From contig JBOHRE010000002.1 in NCBI GenBank assembly GCA_050732635.1, positions 1 through 64,000 of the forward strand: DNA of 64,000 nt, in the 5' to 3' direction. The stretch is from JBOHRE01 sp050732635. GTDB lineage: Bacteria; Gemmatimonadota; Gemmatimonadetes; Longimicrobiales; RSA9. A program made the position numbers and the translations under genes. The notes under the pieces are model-generated. The model worked only from the letters and a program-made list of their open reading frames with translations, was not told the DNA's origin and ran no database searches. Below are positions 17,626 to 24,849 of this stretch, piece after piece (positions within the stretch are counted from its first letter, which is position 1; each line of letters opens with the position of its first letter).

Positions 17626-17790
17626 GGGCATGCCTCGTTCGCAGTGTGTCGCCCGGCCAACTTGCCCGTAGCGGCGTGCGGCGCGCAAGCAGAACTGCGG
17701 CGCTCGAGCAGAACCAGGGCGTCCGTAGAGAAGTGCGGGATCCGGCTCGACGCCGCTGGGTACCACCACTGTGAACATGCTCGGCGCCGG

Positions 17791-17820
17791 TTGACGTTCA
17801 GCGCGCGCCGCGCCTACATT
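17791..17820 (+). promoter_or_regulatory. Sigma-70-type promoter for the Nfu gene
   Basis: TTGACG (17791-17796), an 18-base spacer and TACATT (17815-17820). The predicted transcript would have a leader of about 35 bases before the ATG at 17864. The remaining part of the 17626-17863 gap, which also holds the upstream region of the divergent dehydrogenase, shows no gene. Confidence 0.65.
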
Positions 17821-17863
17821 TCGCTGGGCCCGCATACGGGTTTCGCATCCAGGGGCAGCACGC

Positions 17864-18094
17864 ATGACGAGCGGGCGCGACAAGATCGAAGAGGTCCTGA
17901 CCAGTATTCGGCCCGCGCTGCATCAGGATGGCGGTGATGTCGAGTTCGTCGACTTCGACGAGCGCGGAATCGTGTACCTGCGTCTGGTCGGCGTCTGCGG
18001 CGCCTGCCCGATTTCTTCGGTCACGTTGAAGCAGGGCATCGAGAAGCGTCTCATGTCGGCGATTCCAGAGGTCACTGCGGTGCACGCGATCTGA
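17864..18094 (+). CDS. NifU C-terminal-domain (Nfu) Fe-S cluster scaffold
   Basis: A 76-residue stand-alone Nfu domain. DGGDVEFVDFDERGIVYLRL and the cluster-binding GVCGACPISSVTLK block (CxxC near residues 45-48) are diagnostic, and the length is that of a single domain. Nfu proteins carry [4Fe-4S] clusters to target enzymes. The Mrp/ApbC cluster carrier starts 94 bases downstream, separated by an intrinsic terminator, so both probably serve cluster delivery although only part of the transcripts may continue. Confidence 0.93.
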   Translation: MTSGRDKIEEVLTSIRPALHQDGGDVEFVDFDERGIVYLRLVGVCGACPISSVTLKQGIEKRLMSAIPEVTAVHAI

Positions 18095-18122
18095 GTCCCA
18101 GGCGGCCACTCCTGCGCCCGCG

Positions 18123-18159
18123 CGGCCGAGCCCCACGTGGGTGTCGGCCGTATTTTTTT
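18123..18159 (+). terminator. Intrinsic terminator between nfu and mrp
   Basis: Stem CGGCCGA (18123-18129) pairs with TCGGCCG (18144-18150). The interior adds a CCCAC/GTGGG pairing, and TATTTTTTT (18151-18159) follows directly. The T-run makes this one of the two clearest terminators in the window. As mrp starts only 30 bases later with no obvious promoter in between, it may act as a partial terminator or attenuator. Confidence 0.8.
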
Positions 18160-18188
18160 GTGCCGATTCCAGGTCCGAGAACGAGCCA

Positions 18189-19313
18189 ATGAGCGATACG
18201 AGAGATCTGCTGTCCAGGATCACCACCGCCCTGGGCGAAGTGATCAATCCGGTGACTGGCAACGATATCGTTAGCGGCGGCCACGTGCAGGAGCTGAGTG
18301 TGACGCCCGAGGCGGAGGTTCGATTCCAGTTCGTATTGAGCGGCCAGGATTCCGGCGCGCTGGTGCGAGCGGCACGCGCGGCTGCAGAGGGCGTGGCGGG
18401 TGTCCGGCGGGTCAAAGTGGATGTGAAGCTGCCGCAGACCGCGCCGCGGTCGACCGGGCCGGCGCGGACGGCGCCGTCGCCGCGGCACAAGCCGGGCACC
18501 GTGCCGACGCCGTCGCCGCCGGAGCCGCTACGGCGGGGGATGCGGCATGTCATCGCGGTGAGCTCCGGTAAGGGCGGCGTGGGCAAGTCGACCGTAGCGG
18601 CGAATCTGGCGGCGGCCCTCGGCGCGCAGGGGCACGCTGTGGGCCTCCTGGACGCCGACATCTACGGACCGGACATTCCGCTGTTGTTCGGTGAGACGGG
18701 CAAGCCGCGTGTGACCGGCCAGCGGGGCTCGGAGAAGATCGTGCCACTCGAAGCGCACGGCGTGAAGCTGATGAGCCTCGGCTTTCTGCTCGATCCGGAG
18801 CAGCCGGCAATCATGCGAGGACCGCTCGTTTCGGGTATCCTGCGCCAGTTCCTGGAGCAGGTCGAATGGGGCGAGCTCGATTACCTGATCGTGGACATGC
18901 CGCCCGGGACAGGTGACGCGCAGCTCTCACTGGTCCAGACCATCGAGCTGGACGGCGCGGTGATGGTGACCACGCCGCAGGAGATGTCGACCGGCGATGT
19001 CCGCCGTGGCATCCGCATGTTCGAGCGAACCAACACGCGCGTCCTGGGGATCGTCGAGAACATGAGCGGCCTCGACTGCCCACACTGCGGCGGCCACATC
19101 AATGTCTTCGGTCAGCATGGCGGCCGTCTGCTGGCTGAAGACATGGGCCTGCCGCTGCTCGGCACGATCCCGCTCGATCCTTCGGTTCGGGAAGCGGGCG
19201 ACGCGGGCCAGCCGACGGCACTGCATGCCGCCGATTCGCCGGCCGGTCGCGCCATGCGCGAGATCGCCTTACGCGTGGCCGAGGTGGTGGATCGCGTGCC
19301 GGCAGGCGCATGA
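18189..19313 (+). CDS. mrp: Mrp/ApbC-type iron-sulfur cluster carrier ATPase
   Basis: A 374-residue P-loop ATPase that binds and transfers Fe-S clusters. Residues 1-85 form the MIP18/DUF59 domain, then a Pro-rich linker (about 88-118) joins the ATPase core. The deviant Walker A SSGKGGVGKST sits near 126-136, the DADIYGPD switch near 160, and VDMPPGTGD marks the Walker B region. The cluster-binding CPHCGG (CxxC) is near residue 300. The ATG gives MSDTRDLLSRITTAL, the usual DUF59 start. It overlaps the small downstream gene by 4 bases. Confidence 0.95.
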   Translation: MSDTRDLLSRITTALGEVINPVTGNDIVSGGHVQELSVTPEAEVRFQFVLSGQDSGALVRAARAAAEGVAGVRRVKVDVKLPQTAPRSTGPARTAPSPRHKPGTVPTPSPPEPLRRGMRHVIAVSSGKGGVGKSTVAANLAAALGAQGHAVGLLDADIYGPDIPLLFGETGKPRVTGQRGSEKIVPLEAHGVKLMSLGFLLDPEQPAIMRGPLVSGILRQFLEQVEWGELDYLIVDMPPGTGDAQLSLVQTIELDGAVMVTTPQEMSTGDVRRGIRMFERTNTRVLGIVENMSGLDCPHCGGHINVFGQHGGRLLAEDMGLPLLGTIPLDPSVREAGDAGQPTALHAADSPAGRAMREIALRVAEVVDRVPAGA

Positions 19314-19537
19314 CGCCGCTCCGTCCGCTGAAGCCTGCCGACGCGGCCACGCTCCGCGAGCGTCCGCTGCATCTCGTCATTCGGGACCAGCCGGAGGCGC
19401 TCGCGGTGCTTCGTGCCCATGGCGTGGACACCGCCGGCGCCGGTGCCGAACCATTGCCGGCCGTGCTGAATGGCCCAGAACTGGAACGAGTCATCGACGA
19501 CCTGCTGCAAGCTTCCGACTGGCGCACGCGCACGTAG
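19310..19537 (+). CDS. Small protein resembling the DUF1858/ScdA N-terminal domain, no cysteines
   Basis: A 75-residue soluble protein. The segment LHLVIRDQPEALAVLRAHGVDTAG (discontinuous core: PEALAVL, HGVD) resembles the helical DUF1858/ScdA-N domains that precede Fe-S proteins, in which a helix ends in a Gly-Ile-Asp or similar turn followed by cysteines. Here no cysteine follows. It overlaps mrp by 4 bases and ends 2 bases before the DUF62 gene, so it is in the same operon. The domain call is weak; the gene itself is well supported by coupling. Confidence 0.55.
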   Translation: MTPLRPLKPADAATLRERPLHLVIRDQPEALAVLRAHGVDTAGAGAEPLPAVLNGPELERVIDDLLQASDWRTRT

Positions 19538-19539
19538 CG

Positions 19540-20331
19540 GTGACCACCGTGGCGCGGATCACACTGCTCACCGACTTCGGAACGGCGGACGCATACACCG
19601 CCGCGATCAAGGGCGTGATTGCCTCCATCGCGCCCGATGCGAGCATCGATGACGCCGGCCATGAACTCGAGCCTGGCGCCATCATGGCCGCCGCGTGGGC
19701 GTTGCGGCGCTTCTGGCGTCTTTACCCGGCCGGTACCGTGCACCTCGTCGTGGTCGATCCGGGCGTGGGCAGCGAACGCCGCGCGCTGGCCGCTCGAGCC
19801 GACGACCGGCTGTTCGTCGCGCCTGACAACGGCGTGCTCTCCCACGTCGCTGCCGATGCCGCCGCGTTCGACTGTGTGGCGATCGAGAATCAGGCGTACC
19901 TGCGGGCGCACCGCTCGGCGACGTTCCACGGCCGTGACGTGTTCGCTCCGGCCGCCGCCCACCTCGCCTGCGGCGTGGAGCTCGATCGCCTGGGACCGCC
20001 CGTTGACAATCCGCTTCTGCTTCTATGGCCCGAGCCTGCACGCGCTGCGCAGGGCGCCGACGGCGAGGTCGTGCACGTCGATCGCTTCGGTAATCTGACG
20101 AGCAACATCCCCGCCGATTGGGTGACCGACCAGGATTTGGTTTGGATCGGCGACCGCGTCATCGGTCCGCTGCGCAGGGCCTACTCCGACGTCGAGCCAG
20201 GTGAGCTCGTTGCGCTGATCGGCTCGGAGGATTTCGTCGAGGTCGCGGCGCGTGATGGTAATGCGGCCGCGGAGCTGGAGGCTGGCCGCGGCACGGCCGT
20301 TCGAACCCGCCGCGGCAGTCTTTCGCTCTAG
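19540..20331 (+). CDS. SAM hydroxide adenosyltransferase (DUF62 / duf-62 fluorinase-like family)
   Basis: A 263-residue protein of the family that includes the fluorinase and chlorinase. ITLLTDFGTADAYTAAIKG near the N-terminus, VHLVVVDPGVGSERRAL (about 67-83), LFVAPDNGVLS and FHGRDVFAPAAAHLA are the family motifs. Most members hydrolyse SAM to adenosine and methionine with water; the loop that defines halogenases is not seen. A GTG start directly behind the previous stop was chosen; another GTG lies three codons later (19549). Its TAG stop shares the CTAG with the opposing gene. Confidence 0.88.
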   Translation: MTTVARITLLTDFGTADAYTAAIKGVIASIAPDASIDDAGHELEPGAIMAAAWALRRFWRLYPAGTVHLVVVDPGVGSERRALAARADDRLFVAPDNGVLSHVAADAAAFDCVAIENQAYLRAHRSATFHGRDVFAPAAAHLACGVELDRLGPPVDNPLLLLWPEPARAAQGADGEVVHVDRFGNLTSNIPADWVTDQDLVWIGDRVIGPLRRAYSDVEPGELVALIGSEDFVEVAARDGNAAAELEAGRGTAVRTRRGSLSL

Positions 20332-20543
20332 AGGTCGCGGCTCGCGTCGAGCTCGGAGCGGCGGGGCGCCAGGAAGCGAACGATGATCCAGCCGAGTGCG
20401 AGGATCGGCAACAGCCGGAACAGCAGGAAGCCGCCGAGGCCGAGCGCCAGGTGCGAGAGTACGCCGAACAATGCGCCGAGCAGCGCCAAGACCACGAGCC
20501 CGACCAGTCCGATCAGAAACAGCACGAGCAGCGTCTCGATCAT
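20328..20543 (-). CDS. Small hydrophobic membrane protein, end of the ECF-sigma cassette
   Basis: A 71-residue protein that is almost entirely hydrophobic: two long helices, about residues 3-25 and 28-56, followed by a charged tail (APRRSELDASRDL). It starts with ATGA overlapping the stop of the adhesin-like gene upstream. Its stop overlaps that of the DUF62 gene on the other strand. It is the last gene of the sigma/anti-sigma operon and may be a membrane-stress effector, but there is no recognised family. Confidence 0.6.
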   Translation of the reverse strand: MIETLLVLFLIGLVGLVVLALLGALFGVLSHLALGLGGFLLFRLLPILALGWIIVRFLAPRRSELDASRDL

Positions 20544-21439
20544 CGGCTCACCTCCGTGCCGGCAGCCGCGGTGGCGGCTTCGATCCAGTCGATGTTGATC
20601 GAGCCGAACGCCGACTCGATCCCGACCATGAGATGGTATGGTGCGCTCTCGAAGTTGCTGGAAAAGTAGTGGTCGCCGCGCTTCGTGAACCCGTCGGAGC
20701 TGAACGAAGCGAGCACTGACGTCTTGCGCACGCGAACCCCTACGTCGCGCGGGACCCGCAGCGTTACCGATCCCAGCCCCATCTTCACATTGGCGTCGAT
20801 GGAATGGCGCCACGGGCCACTGAAATCCAACGTCACATCGGCCATGCCACCTTCCACCTGCACGCGTTCAGGCGATGCCTGTCCCAGCCCGAGCACCCGC
20901 AGCGATGCGGCCCCCACATCAATGTCGAGCAGCCGCATCCGATCGGGATTCGGCGCGGAGAAGCGAATGACCGTCTCGCTCGCGCCGGTTGCGATACGTG
21001 CCTCGTGCACGCGAACGCCGCCCAGCTCGATGTCCGCCTCGACGGCGCCAAACTTGAGATTCAGCTCGACCGGCACTCGTTTGCCGAGCTCGAGCTCGAG
21101 GCGCCCTGCCTCGTGATTGCGGAACCGCAGCGCGTTCTCGCCCGCTATGCCCAGGCGCAGCCGGCCGTTGCTGTACGTCGTGCGCGGCCGGAATACGTCG
21201 GCGTCGTAGCGCAGACGGGTACGGTATAGAAGGTCGCCATCCACGGGCTGGATCCGCAGCTCTCCGGCGCCGTACTCGATGTCGACGCGCAGGCGGTCCT
21301 CGTCGCTGGCGCGACGCATGCTGGTCACCGTGCGCCAGTCCTGTGCAGCGGCGGGCGCCACGCCAGCGGCCAGTGCGAAGGCGGCGGCCAGAACCAGCGC
21401 AGCAGGCCACGTCGTGCGGTGCATCATTCGATCAGACAC
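20540..21439 (-). CDS. Exported beta-strand protein (LiaF/toastrack-like adhesin fold)
   Basis: A 299-residue secreted protein. The signal peptide (about residues 8-33) ends AAA-Q. The rest consists of alternating short beta-strands with repeats of the type ELGKRVPVELNLKFGAVEADIELGG-like turns (VELNLKFGAVEAD, VTLDFSGPWRH, LGSVTLRVP), which matches the DUF2154/DUF4097 toastrack folds found in LiaF-type envelope sensors. The overlapping gene arrangement with the membrane protein before it and the small membrane protein after it ties it to the ECF-sigma operon. Two or three ATGs near the start make the exact N-terminus uncertain. Confidence 0.7.
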   Translation of the reverse strand: MSDRMMHRTTWPAALVLAAAFALAAGVAPAAAQDWRTVTSMRRASDEDRLRVDIEYGAGELRIQPVDGDLLYRTRLRYDADVFRPRTTYSNGRLRLGIAGENALRFRNHEAGRLELELGKRVPVELNLKFGAVEADIELGGVRVHEARIATGASETVIRFSAPNPDRMRLLDIDVGAASLRVLGLGQASPERVQVEGGMADVTLDFSGPWRHSIDANVKMGLGSVTLRVPRDVGVRVRKTSVLASFSSDGFTKRGDHYFSSNFESAPYHLMVGIESAFGSINIDWIEAATAAAGTEVSR

Positions 21440-22688
21440 TCTTCTCTCCCTCGTACAGCGGGATGTCCTCGGCGGAACTCACTGAGCGTGGCGTGATCGG
21501 CCGCGTTCCGGCGCGTGACAGGAGCACGGCACCGAGCCCGATGGTCAGCGCCGCCCAGGTGATCATGATCGAGAAGAAGAGGAGCGTTCCCTGCAGAAAA
21601 TCGAGCCACGGCCCGGCCATCTCGATCACGTGCGATGCGGCGTAGAGAGCCAGCAGCACACCGAGCCCGGTCATCAGGTAGTAGTAGGAGTTGCCGCGGC
21701 TGAACCAGTCTGCGCCCTGTAGCCGGCGTTCGGCGAGCGCCTCGCCCGTGGCGTGTGCCACCGCAAGATAGCCCAAAATCGTCGCCAGCCCGAACGCCAT
21801 CGGGAACAGCGGCACCCAGGCCAGGAGGAGCGGAATTCCGATGATCGACACGGCGAGCGCGATGATGCCCAGGACGAAAACGGGGATCGCCAGGAATGAG
21901 CCAGCCAGGCCAACCGCCCACGACCGCAGTGTGTGGTGCCGCGCGGTATCAGCGACAGCTTCGAGGTAGCGCCGTCCGAAGAAGACCACCGCGAAGCCCA
22001 GGCCCACGAGCACGCCGTAGAGCACCAGCGTCGAGATCAGTCCGCCCAGCCCGTGTCCGATGTGGCGGAACGGCCGTGCCCAGTCGAAGCCGCGCTCCGC
22101 TTGGCTGACGCGCACGTCGTGTGGACGCGACTCCAGATCGTCCAGCATCGACTCGAGCTCTTCGATGCGCGACTGCAGCCGCTCGACGACGACCTCGTCC
22201 GTCACTTCCGGCGCCGCGCCATCTTGGGCCGCAGGGATCTCGCTGCGTAGGACCGCCGCTTCCAGCGCCTCGTCGAGCCGCTCGCCCGCGGCGTTGCCCG
22301 AGGGGGCCTGCCAGGCGACCAGCAGCTCGGAGAGATCGTCGTTCGGCGTCTCGATCGCCGAGCTCAGCAGGGCCCGCCAGCTGCGGTTCAGTTCGCCGGA
22401 GCGGTCGTATTCGCCGACCGTTTCGCCGTCGATCTCGATGCGACCGTTGTCCAGCGCAAACGCCAGTTCCCGCCCGTCGGCCAGCTCCAGTCGGAGCTCA
22501 GCTGCGTTGCGCGAGAGCTCGACCTCGCTCGCCAGGATCAACGCCGCCGGCGCCGGCGGCTCGCCGGGCGCGGCCGGCGCCTCCTGCGCCAGGAGTCCGC
22601 CCAGCGACAGGAGGACCGCAGCCAGCGCGCCGGTCAGCATGGTCGCTCGCGAGCCGCCGTCAGAAGCAATAATTCGCATACCCCTCAC
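21432..22688 (-). CDS. Multi-spanning membrane protein with exported N-terminal region
   Basis: A 418-residue protein. A signal or anchor helix (about 18-35) is followed by about 170 residues outside the membrane, ending in a short coiled coil (about 165-190). Then come five membrane helices near 213-236, 257-280, 282-305, 337-358 and 363-390. The second pair contains VSIIGIPLLLAWVPLFPMAFG, a pattern I associate with membrane parts of bactofilin-like or polymer-forming proteins; this is only a resemblance. The first codons overlap the anti-sigma gene by up to 29 bases; ATGs at 22679 and 22640 are alternative starts. Confidence 0.6.
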   Translation of the reverse strand: MRGMRIIASDGGSRATMLTGALAAVLLSLGGLLAQEAPAAPGEPPAPAALILASEVELSRNAAELRLELADGRELAFALDNGRIEIDGETVGEYDRSGELNRSWRALLSSAIETPNDDLSELLVAWQAPSGNAAGERLDEALEAAVLRSEIPAAQDGAAPEVTDEVVVERLQSRIEELESMLDDLESRPHDVRVSQAERGFDWARPFRHIGHGLGGLISTLVLYGVLVGLGFAVVFFGRRYLEAVADTARHHTLRSWAVGLAGSFLAIPVFVLGIIALAVSIIGIPLLLAWVPLFPMAFGLATILGYLAVAHATGEALAERRLQGADWFSRGNSYYYLMTGLGVLLALYAASHVIEMAGPWLDFLQGTLLFFSIMITWAALTIGLGAVLLSRAGTRPITPRSVSSAEDIPLYEGEKSV

Positions 22689-23316
22689 TCCGTGTATTGG
22701 GGCGGACCAGGTTCTGATAAAGGACCCATCCGGAAACCACCATCAGCGTGGCCGCAAGCGCGACACCCGCGCCGATCGGGCCGGCACCGAGCTCGCTCAT
22801 GCGCTGCATGGCCTGATTGACCCAAACACCCACCGTGGTATCTGCCACCATGCCCAGCCCACGCTGCGGCAAGGTCGTCATGGCCGAACCGAGCTGACGT
22901 GCGCCGAACGTCACGAGTCCCTGCAGCGTCAACCAGGGTTGAGCCAGGATCCAGCCAATGAGGCCGAGGGCAGCCAGGGTCGGGAGCCCGAGGGCGGTGA
23001 GCACCACGGCCCAGCCCCGGCGGGTACGCGGCAGCAGTCGCTCAGCGAAGGCCGCCGCGCGGGCCGCGAAGGGCTTGCGAACGCGGACGCGGGCCATGAC
23101 CCGATCAGCGAAGGATACCTCCGGTACCAGCTCGGGCAGCTCGGCGAGCGCGGCGAACAGAGATCGCCATTCCTCGACCATGGTGCGGCAGCGTACGCAC
23201 TGCAGGAGATGCGACTCGACGACCGCCGCGTCGGCGGCATCGGCGTCCTCCGCGGCGAAGCCCTCCAGCTCTTCGGGGCTCGGGTGAAACAGGTTGTCCA
23301 CGGTCCAGTTCTCCAT
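22660..23316 (-). CDS. Zinc-finger anti-sigma factor with membrane segments
   Basis: A 218-residue protein that begins with a zf-HC2-type domain: HLLQCVRC (H-x3-C-x2-C, about residues 36-43). A membrane helix at about 101-124 and a second near 181-200 place the sensor in the inner membrane. Between them is a region rich in Gly and Leu that lies outside or within the membrane. The gene follows the ECF sigma factor by 45 bases, the classical sigma/anti-sigma order. It should hold the sigma factor inactive until an envelope signal releases it. Confidence 0.85.
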   Translation of the reverse strand: MENWTVDNLFHPSPEELEGFAAEDADAADAAVVESHLLQCVRCRTMVEEWRSLFAALAELPELVPEVSFADRVMARVRVRKPFAARAAAFAERLLPRTRRGWAVVLTALGLPTLAALGLIGWILAQPWLTLQGLVTFGARQLGSAMTTLPQRGLGMVADTTVGVWVNQAMQRMSELGAGPIGAGVALAATLMVVSGWVLYQNLVRPNTRSEGYANYCF

Positions 23317-23361
23317 AGGTGTTACGCCAGCCGGCCGTACGGTACGGCGGCGGTCAGGGTT

Positions 23362-23952
23362 TCAGCACCTCAAGTGCTCGAGCGCCTCGCGTAACTCGAG
23401 CCGCGCTCGATGGATATACGTTTTCACGGTCCCCAGCGGGACTCCCATGATGTCGGCGATCTCGGCATACTCGCGTCCCTCCATGTGCCGCAGCAGGATC
23501 GCGGTACGATACTCCTGGCGTAGCGTGCCGATGGCCGCCTCGATCTGGCCGCCGAGCTCCCGTTGTTCGACGAAATCGGCCGGGCTGGGCTCGTCGGAGG
23601 CCACGACAGGCACATGCAATGCCGCCTCGGCATCGCTGGTCGCGTGCGGTGAGCCGTCCAGAGAGAGCGTTCGCAACTCCTTCTTGCGCAGGTCATCGAG
23701 CGCCGTGTTGTGGGCGATCTTGAAGATCCAGGAGCTGAACTTGAACTCCGGCTTGTAGCGGTCGATCGCGTTCAGGACCTTGATGAAGGTGTCCTGCGCG
23801 AGATCCTCGGCCTTCTCCCGATCACGGACCAACCTGTAGATCAAGGAGAATACCGGTCGCTCGTACCGTCGGATCAATTCACGGTACGCTTTCTCGCTGC
23901 CGTTGCGGGCGCGAGCGACGACATCCTGGTCGGAGATCTGGGTCAGGTCCAC
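23362..23952 (-). CDS. ECF RNA polymerase sigma factor (RpoE-type)
   Basis: A 196-residue group IV sigma factor. Region 2 reads AEDLAQDTFIKVLNAI then FSSWIFKIAHNTALDDLRKK (-10 recognition). Region 4 ends with EGREYAEIADIMGVPLGTVKTYIHRAR (in two pieces: EYAEIADIMGVPLGTV, KTYIHRAR), the helix-turn-helix that reads -35. The downstream zinc anti-sigma factor and envelope proteins suggest RpoE-like control of envelope stress. A candidate ECF-type promoter lies on its own upstream side, which would give autoregulation. The regulated set outside this window is unknown. Confidence 0.93.
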   Translation of the reverse strand: MDLTQISDQDVVARARNGSEKAYRELIRRYERPVFSLIYRLVRDREKAEDLAQDTFIKVLNAIDRYKPEFKFSSWIFKIAHNTALDDLRKKELRTLSLDGSPHATSDAEAALHVPVVASDEPSPADFVEQRELGGQIEAAIGTLRQEYRTAILLRHMEGREYAEIADIMGVPLGTVKTYIHRARLELREALEHLRC

Positions 23953-23995
23953 GGAGCTCGTGGTGCACGCAAAGCCGATCGCCGGCGACGGTGCT

Positions 23996-24024
23996 CCTAC
24001 GGAAACGTCGCCGCAGCGGTTTCA
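23996..24024 (-). promoter_or_regulatory. Candidate ECF-sigma promoter, autoregulation of the sigma gene
   Basis: On the minus strand, TGAAACC (24024-24018), a 16-base spacer and CGTAGG (24001-23996), about 44 bases before the sigma ATG. TGAAAC followed by a CGT-type -10 is the general style of RpoE-family promoters. One instance only, so tentative. Confidence 0.35.
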
Positions 24025-24046
24025 CAAGTCCTGCCGCAGAGCGGGG

Positions 24047-24075
24047 TTGTAGGCCCTGCCGGGGCCGGCTAGCTT
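24047..24075 (+). promoter_or_regulatory. Promoter for menG, apparently leaderless
   Basis: TTGTAG (24047-24052), a 17-base spacer and TAGCTT (24070-24075). The ATG of menG is 9 bases after the -10, about where transcription would begin, and no Shine-Dalgarno sequence fits between them (CGCCGCGCC). Confidence 0.5.
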
Positions 24076-24084
24076 CGCCGCGCC

Positions 24085-24822
24085 ATGCCATCGACGCGCC
24101 AAACCAGCGAGGCGCTCCCCAGCGGAGCGAACCAGGCCGACGCCGTACGTCGCATGTTCGGCGCGATTGCCGGCCGCTACGATCTCCTGAACCATCTGCT
24201 CAGCCTGAACCAGGACCGGCGCTGGCGCAGGCGTGCCGTCGACCTGCTGTTGTCGCGCACCGAGCCGGCGGGCCGGTTTCTCGACGGTTGTGCGGGGACT
24301 CTGGACCTCGCGCTGGAGCTGGCCTCACGCCATTCGTTCAGGGGCGACATCGTGGCGTTCGACTTCGCCGCGCCGATGCTCCAGGCCGGGTCGGCAAAGC
24401 GGCGCGAGCGCCCGGTGCGACCCGTCTGCGCCGATGCGCTCGTGCTGCCGTTTCCGAACGCTTGCTTCGATGGCGCGACGGTCGGGTTCGGCATTCGCAA
24501 CCTCGCGGACATCGACGCCGGGCTGGCCGAGCTCGCGCGCGTACTGCGGCCCGGAGCGCCGCTGGTCGTGCTCGAGTTCACCACGCCGGGCTGGGCGCCA
24601 TTTCGCGCGCTCTACCTGTTCTATTTCCTGCGCGTCCTGCCCGCCATCGGTCGGTTGGTGTCGCGGCATCCGAGCGCGTACGCCTATCTGCCGGCGTCGG
24701 TGCTGCAGTTTCCCGCGCCTGCCGAGCTCGGCCAGCGCATGAGCGCCGTCGGATTCGGCGACATACGCTGGGAGACGTACTCCGGCGGCATCCTGGCGGC
24801 ACATATCGGTACGCGCGCGTGA
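24085..24822 (+). CDS. menG: Demethylmenaquinone methyltransferase (MenG/UbiE)
   Basis: A 245-residue class I methyltransferase of the UbiE family. VRRMFGAIAGRYDLLNHLLSLNQD (family start, in two parts VRRMFGAIAGRYD and LLNHLLSLNQD) precedes the SAM motif region LDGCAGTLDLALEL and IVAFDFAAPML. FGIRNLADIDAGLAELARVL and the final GDIRWETYSGGILAAHIG are UbiE signatures. The usual glycine-rich DVATGTGD is replaced by DGCAGTLD, a modest deviation. With UbiD/UbiA/UbiX homologues at 29881-33010 it indicates menaquinone as quinone. It probably starts the operon with the M24 peptidase and cupredoxin. Confidence 0.93.
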   Translation: MPSTRQTSEALPSGANQADAVRRMFGAIAGRYDLLNHLLSLNQDRRWRRRAVDLLLSRTEPAGRFLDGCAGTLDLALELASRHSFRGDIVAFDFAAPMLQAGSAKRRERPVRPVCADALVLPFPNACFDGATVGFGIRNLADIDAGLAELARVLRPGAPLVVLEFTTPGWAPFRALYLFYFLRVLPAIGRLVSRHPSAYAYLPASVLQFPAPAELGQRMSAVGFGDIRWETYSGGILAAHIGTRA

Positions 24823-24849
24823 GTCCAGACTCCTGAGTGAGGTGGATCG

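Noticed and set aside
17632..17883. N-terminal extension of the aldehyde dehydrogenase
   Set aside because: The extra 86 codons overlap the nfu promoter and the start of nfu, and show no conserved motif; a ribosome site fits the ATG at 17625.
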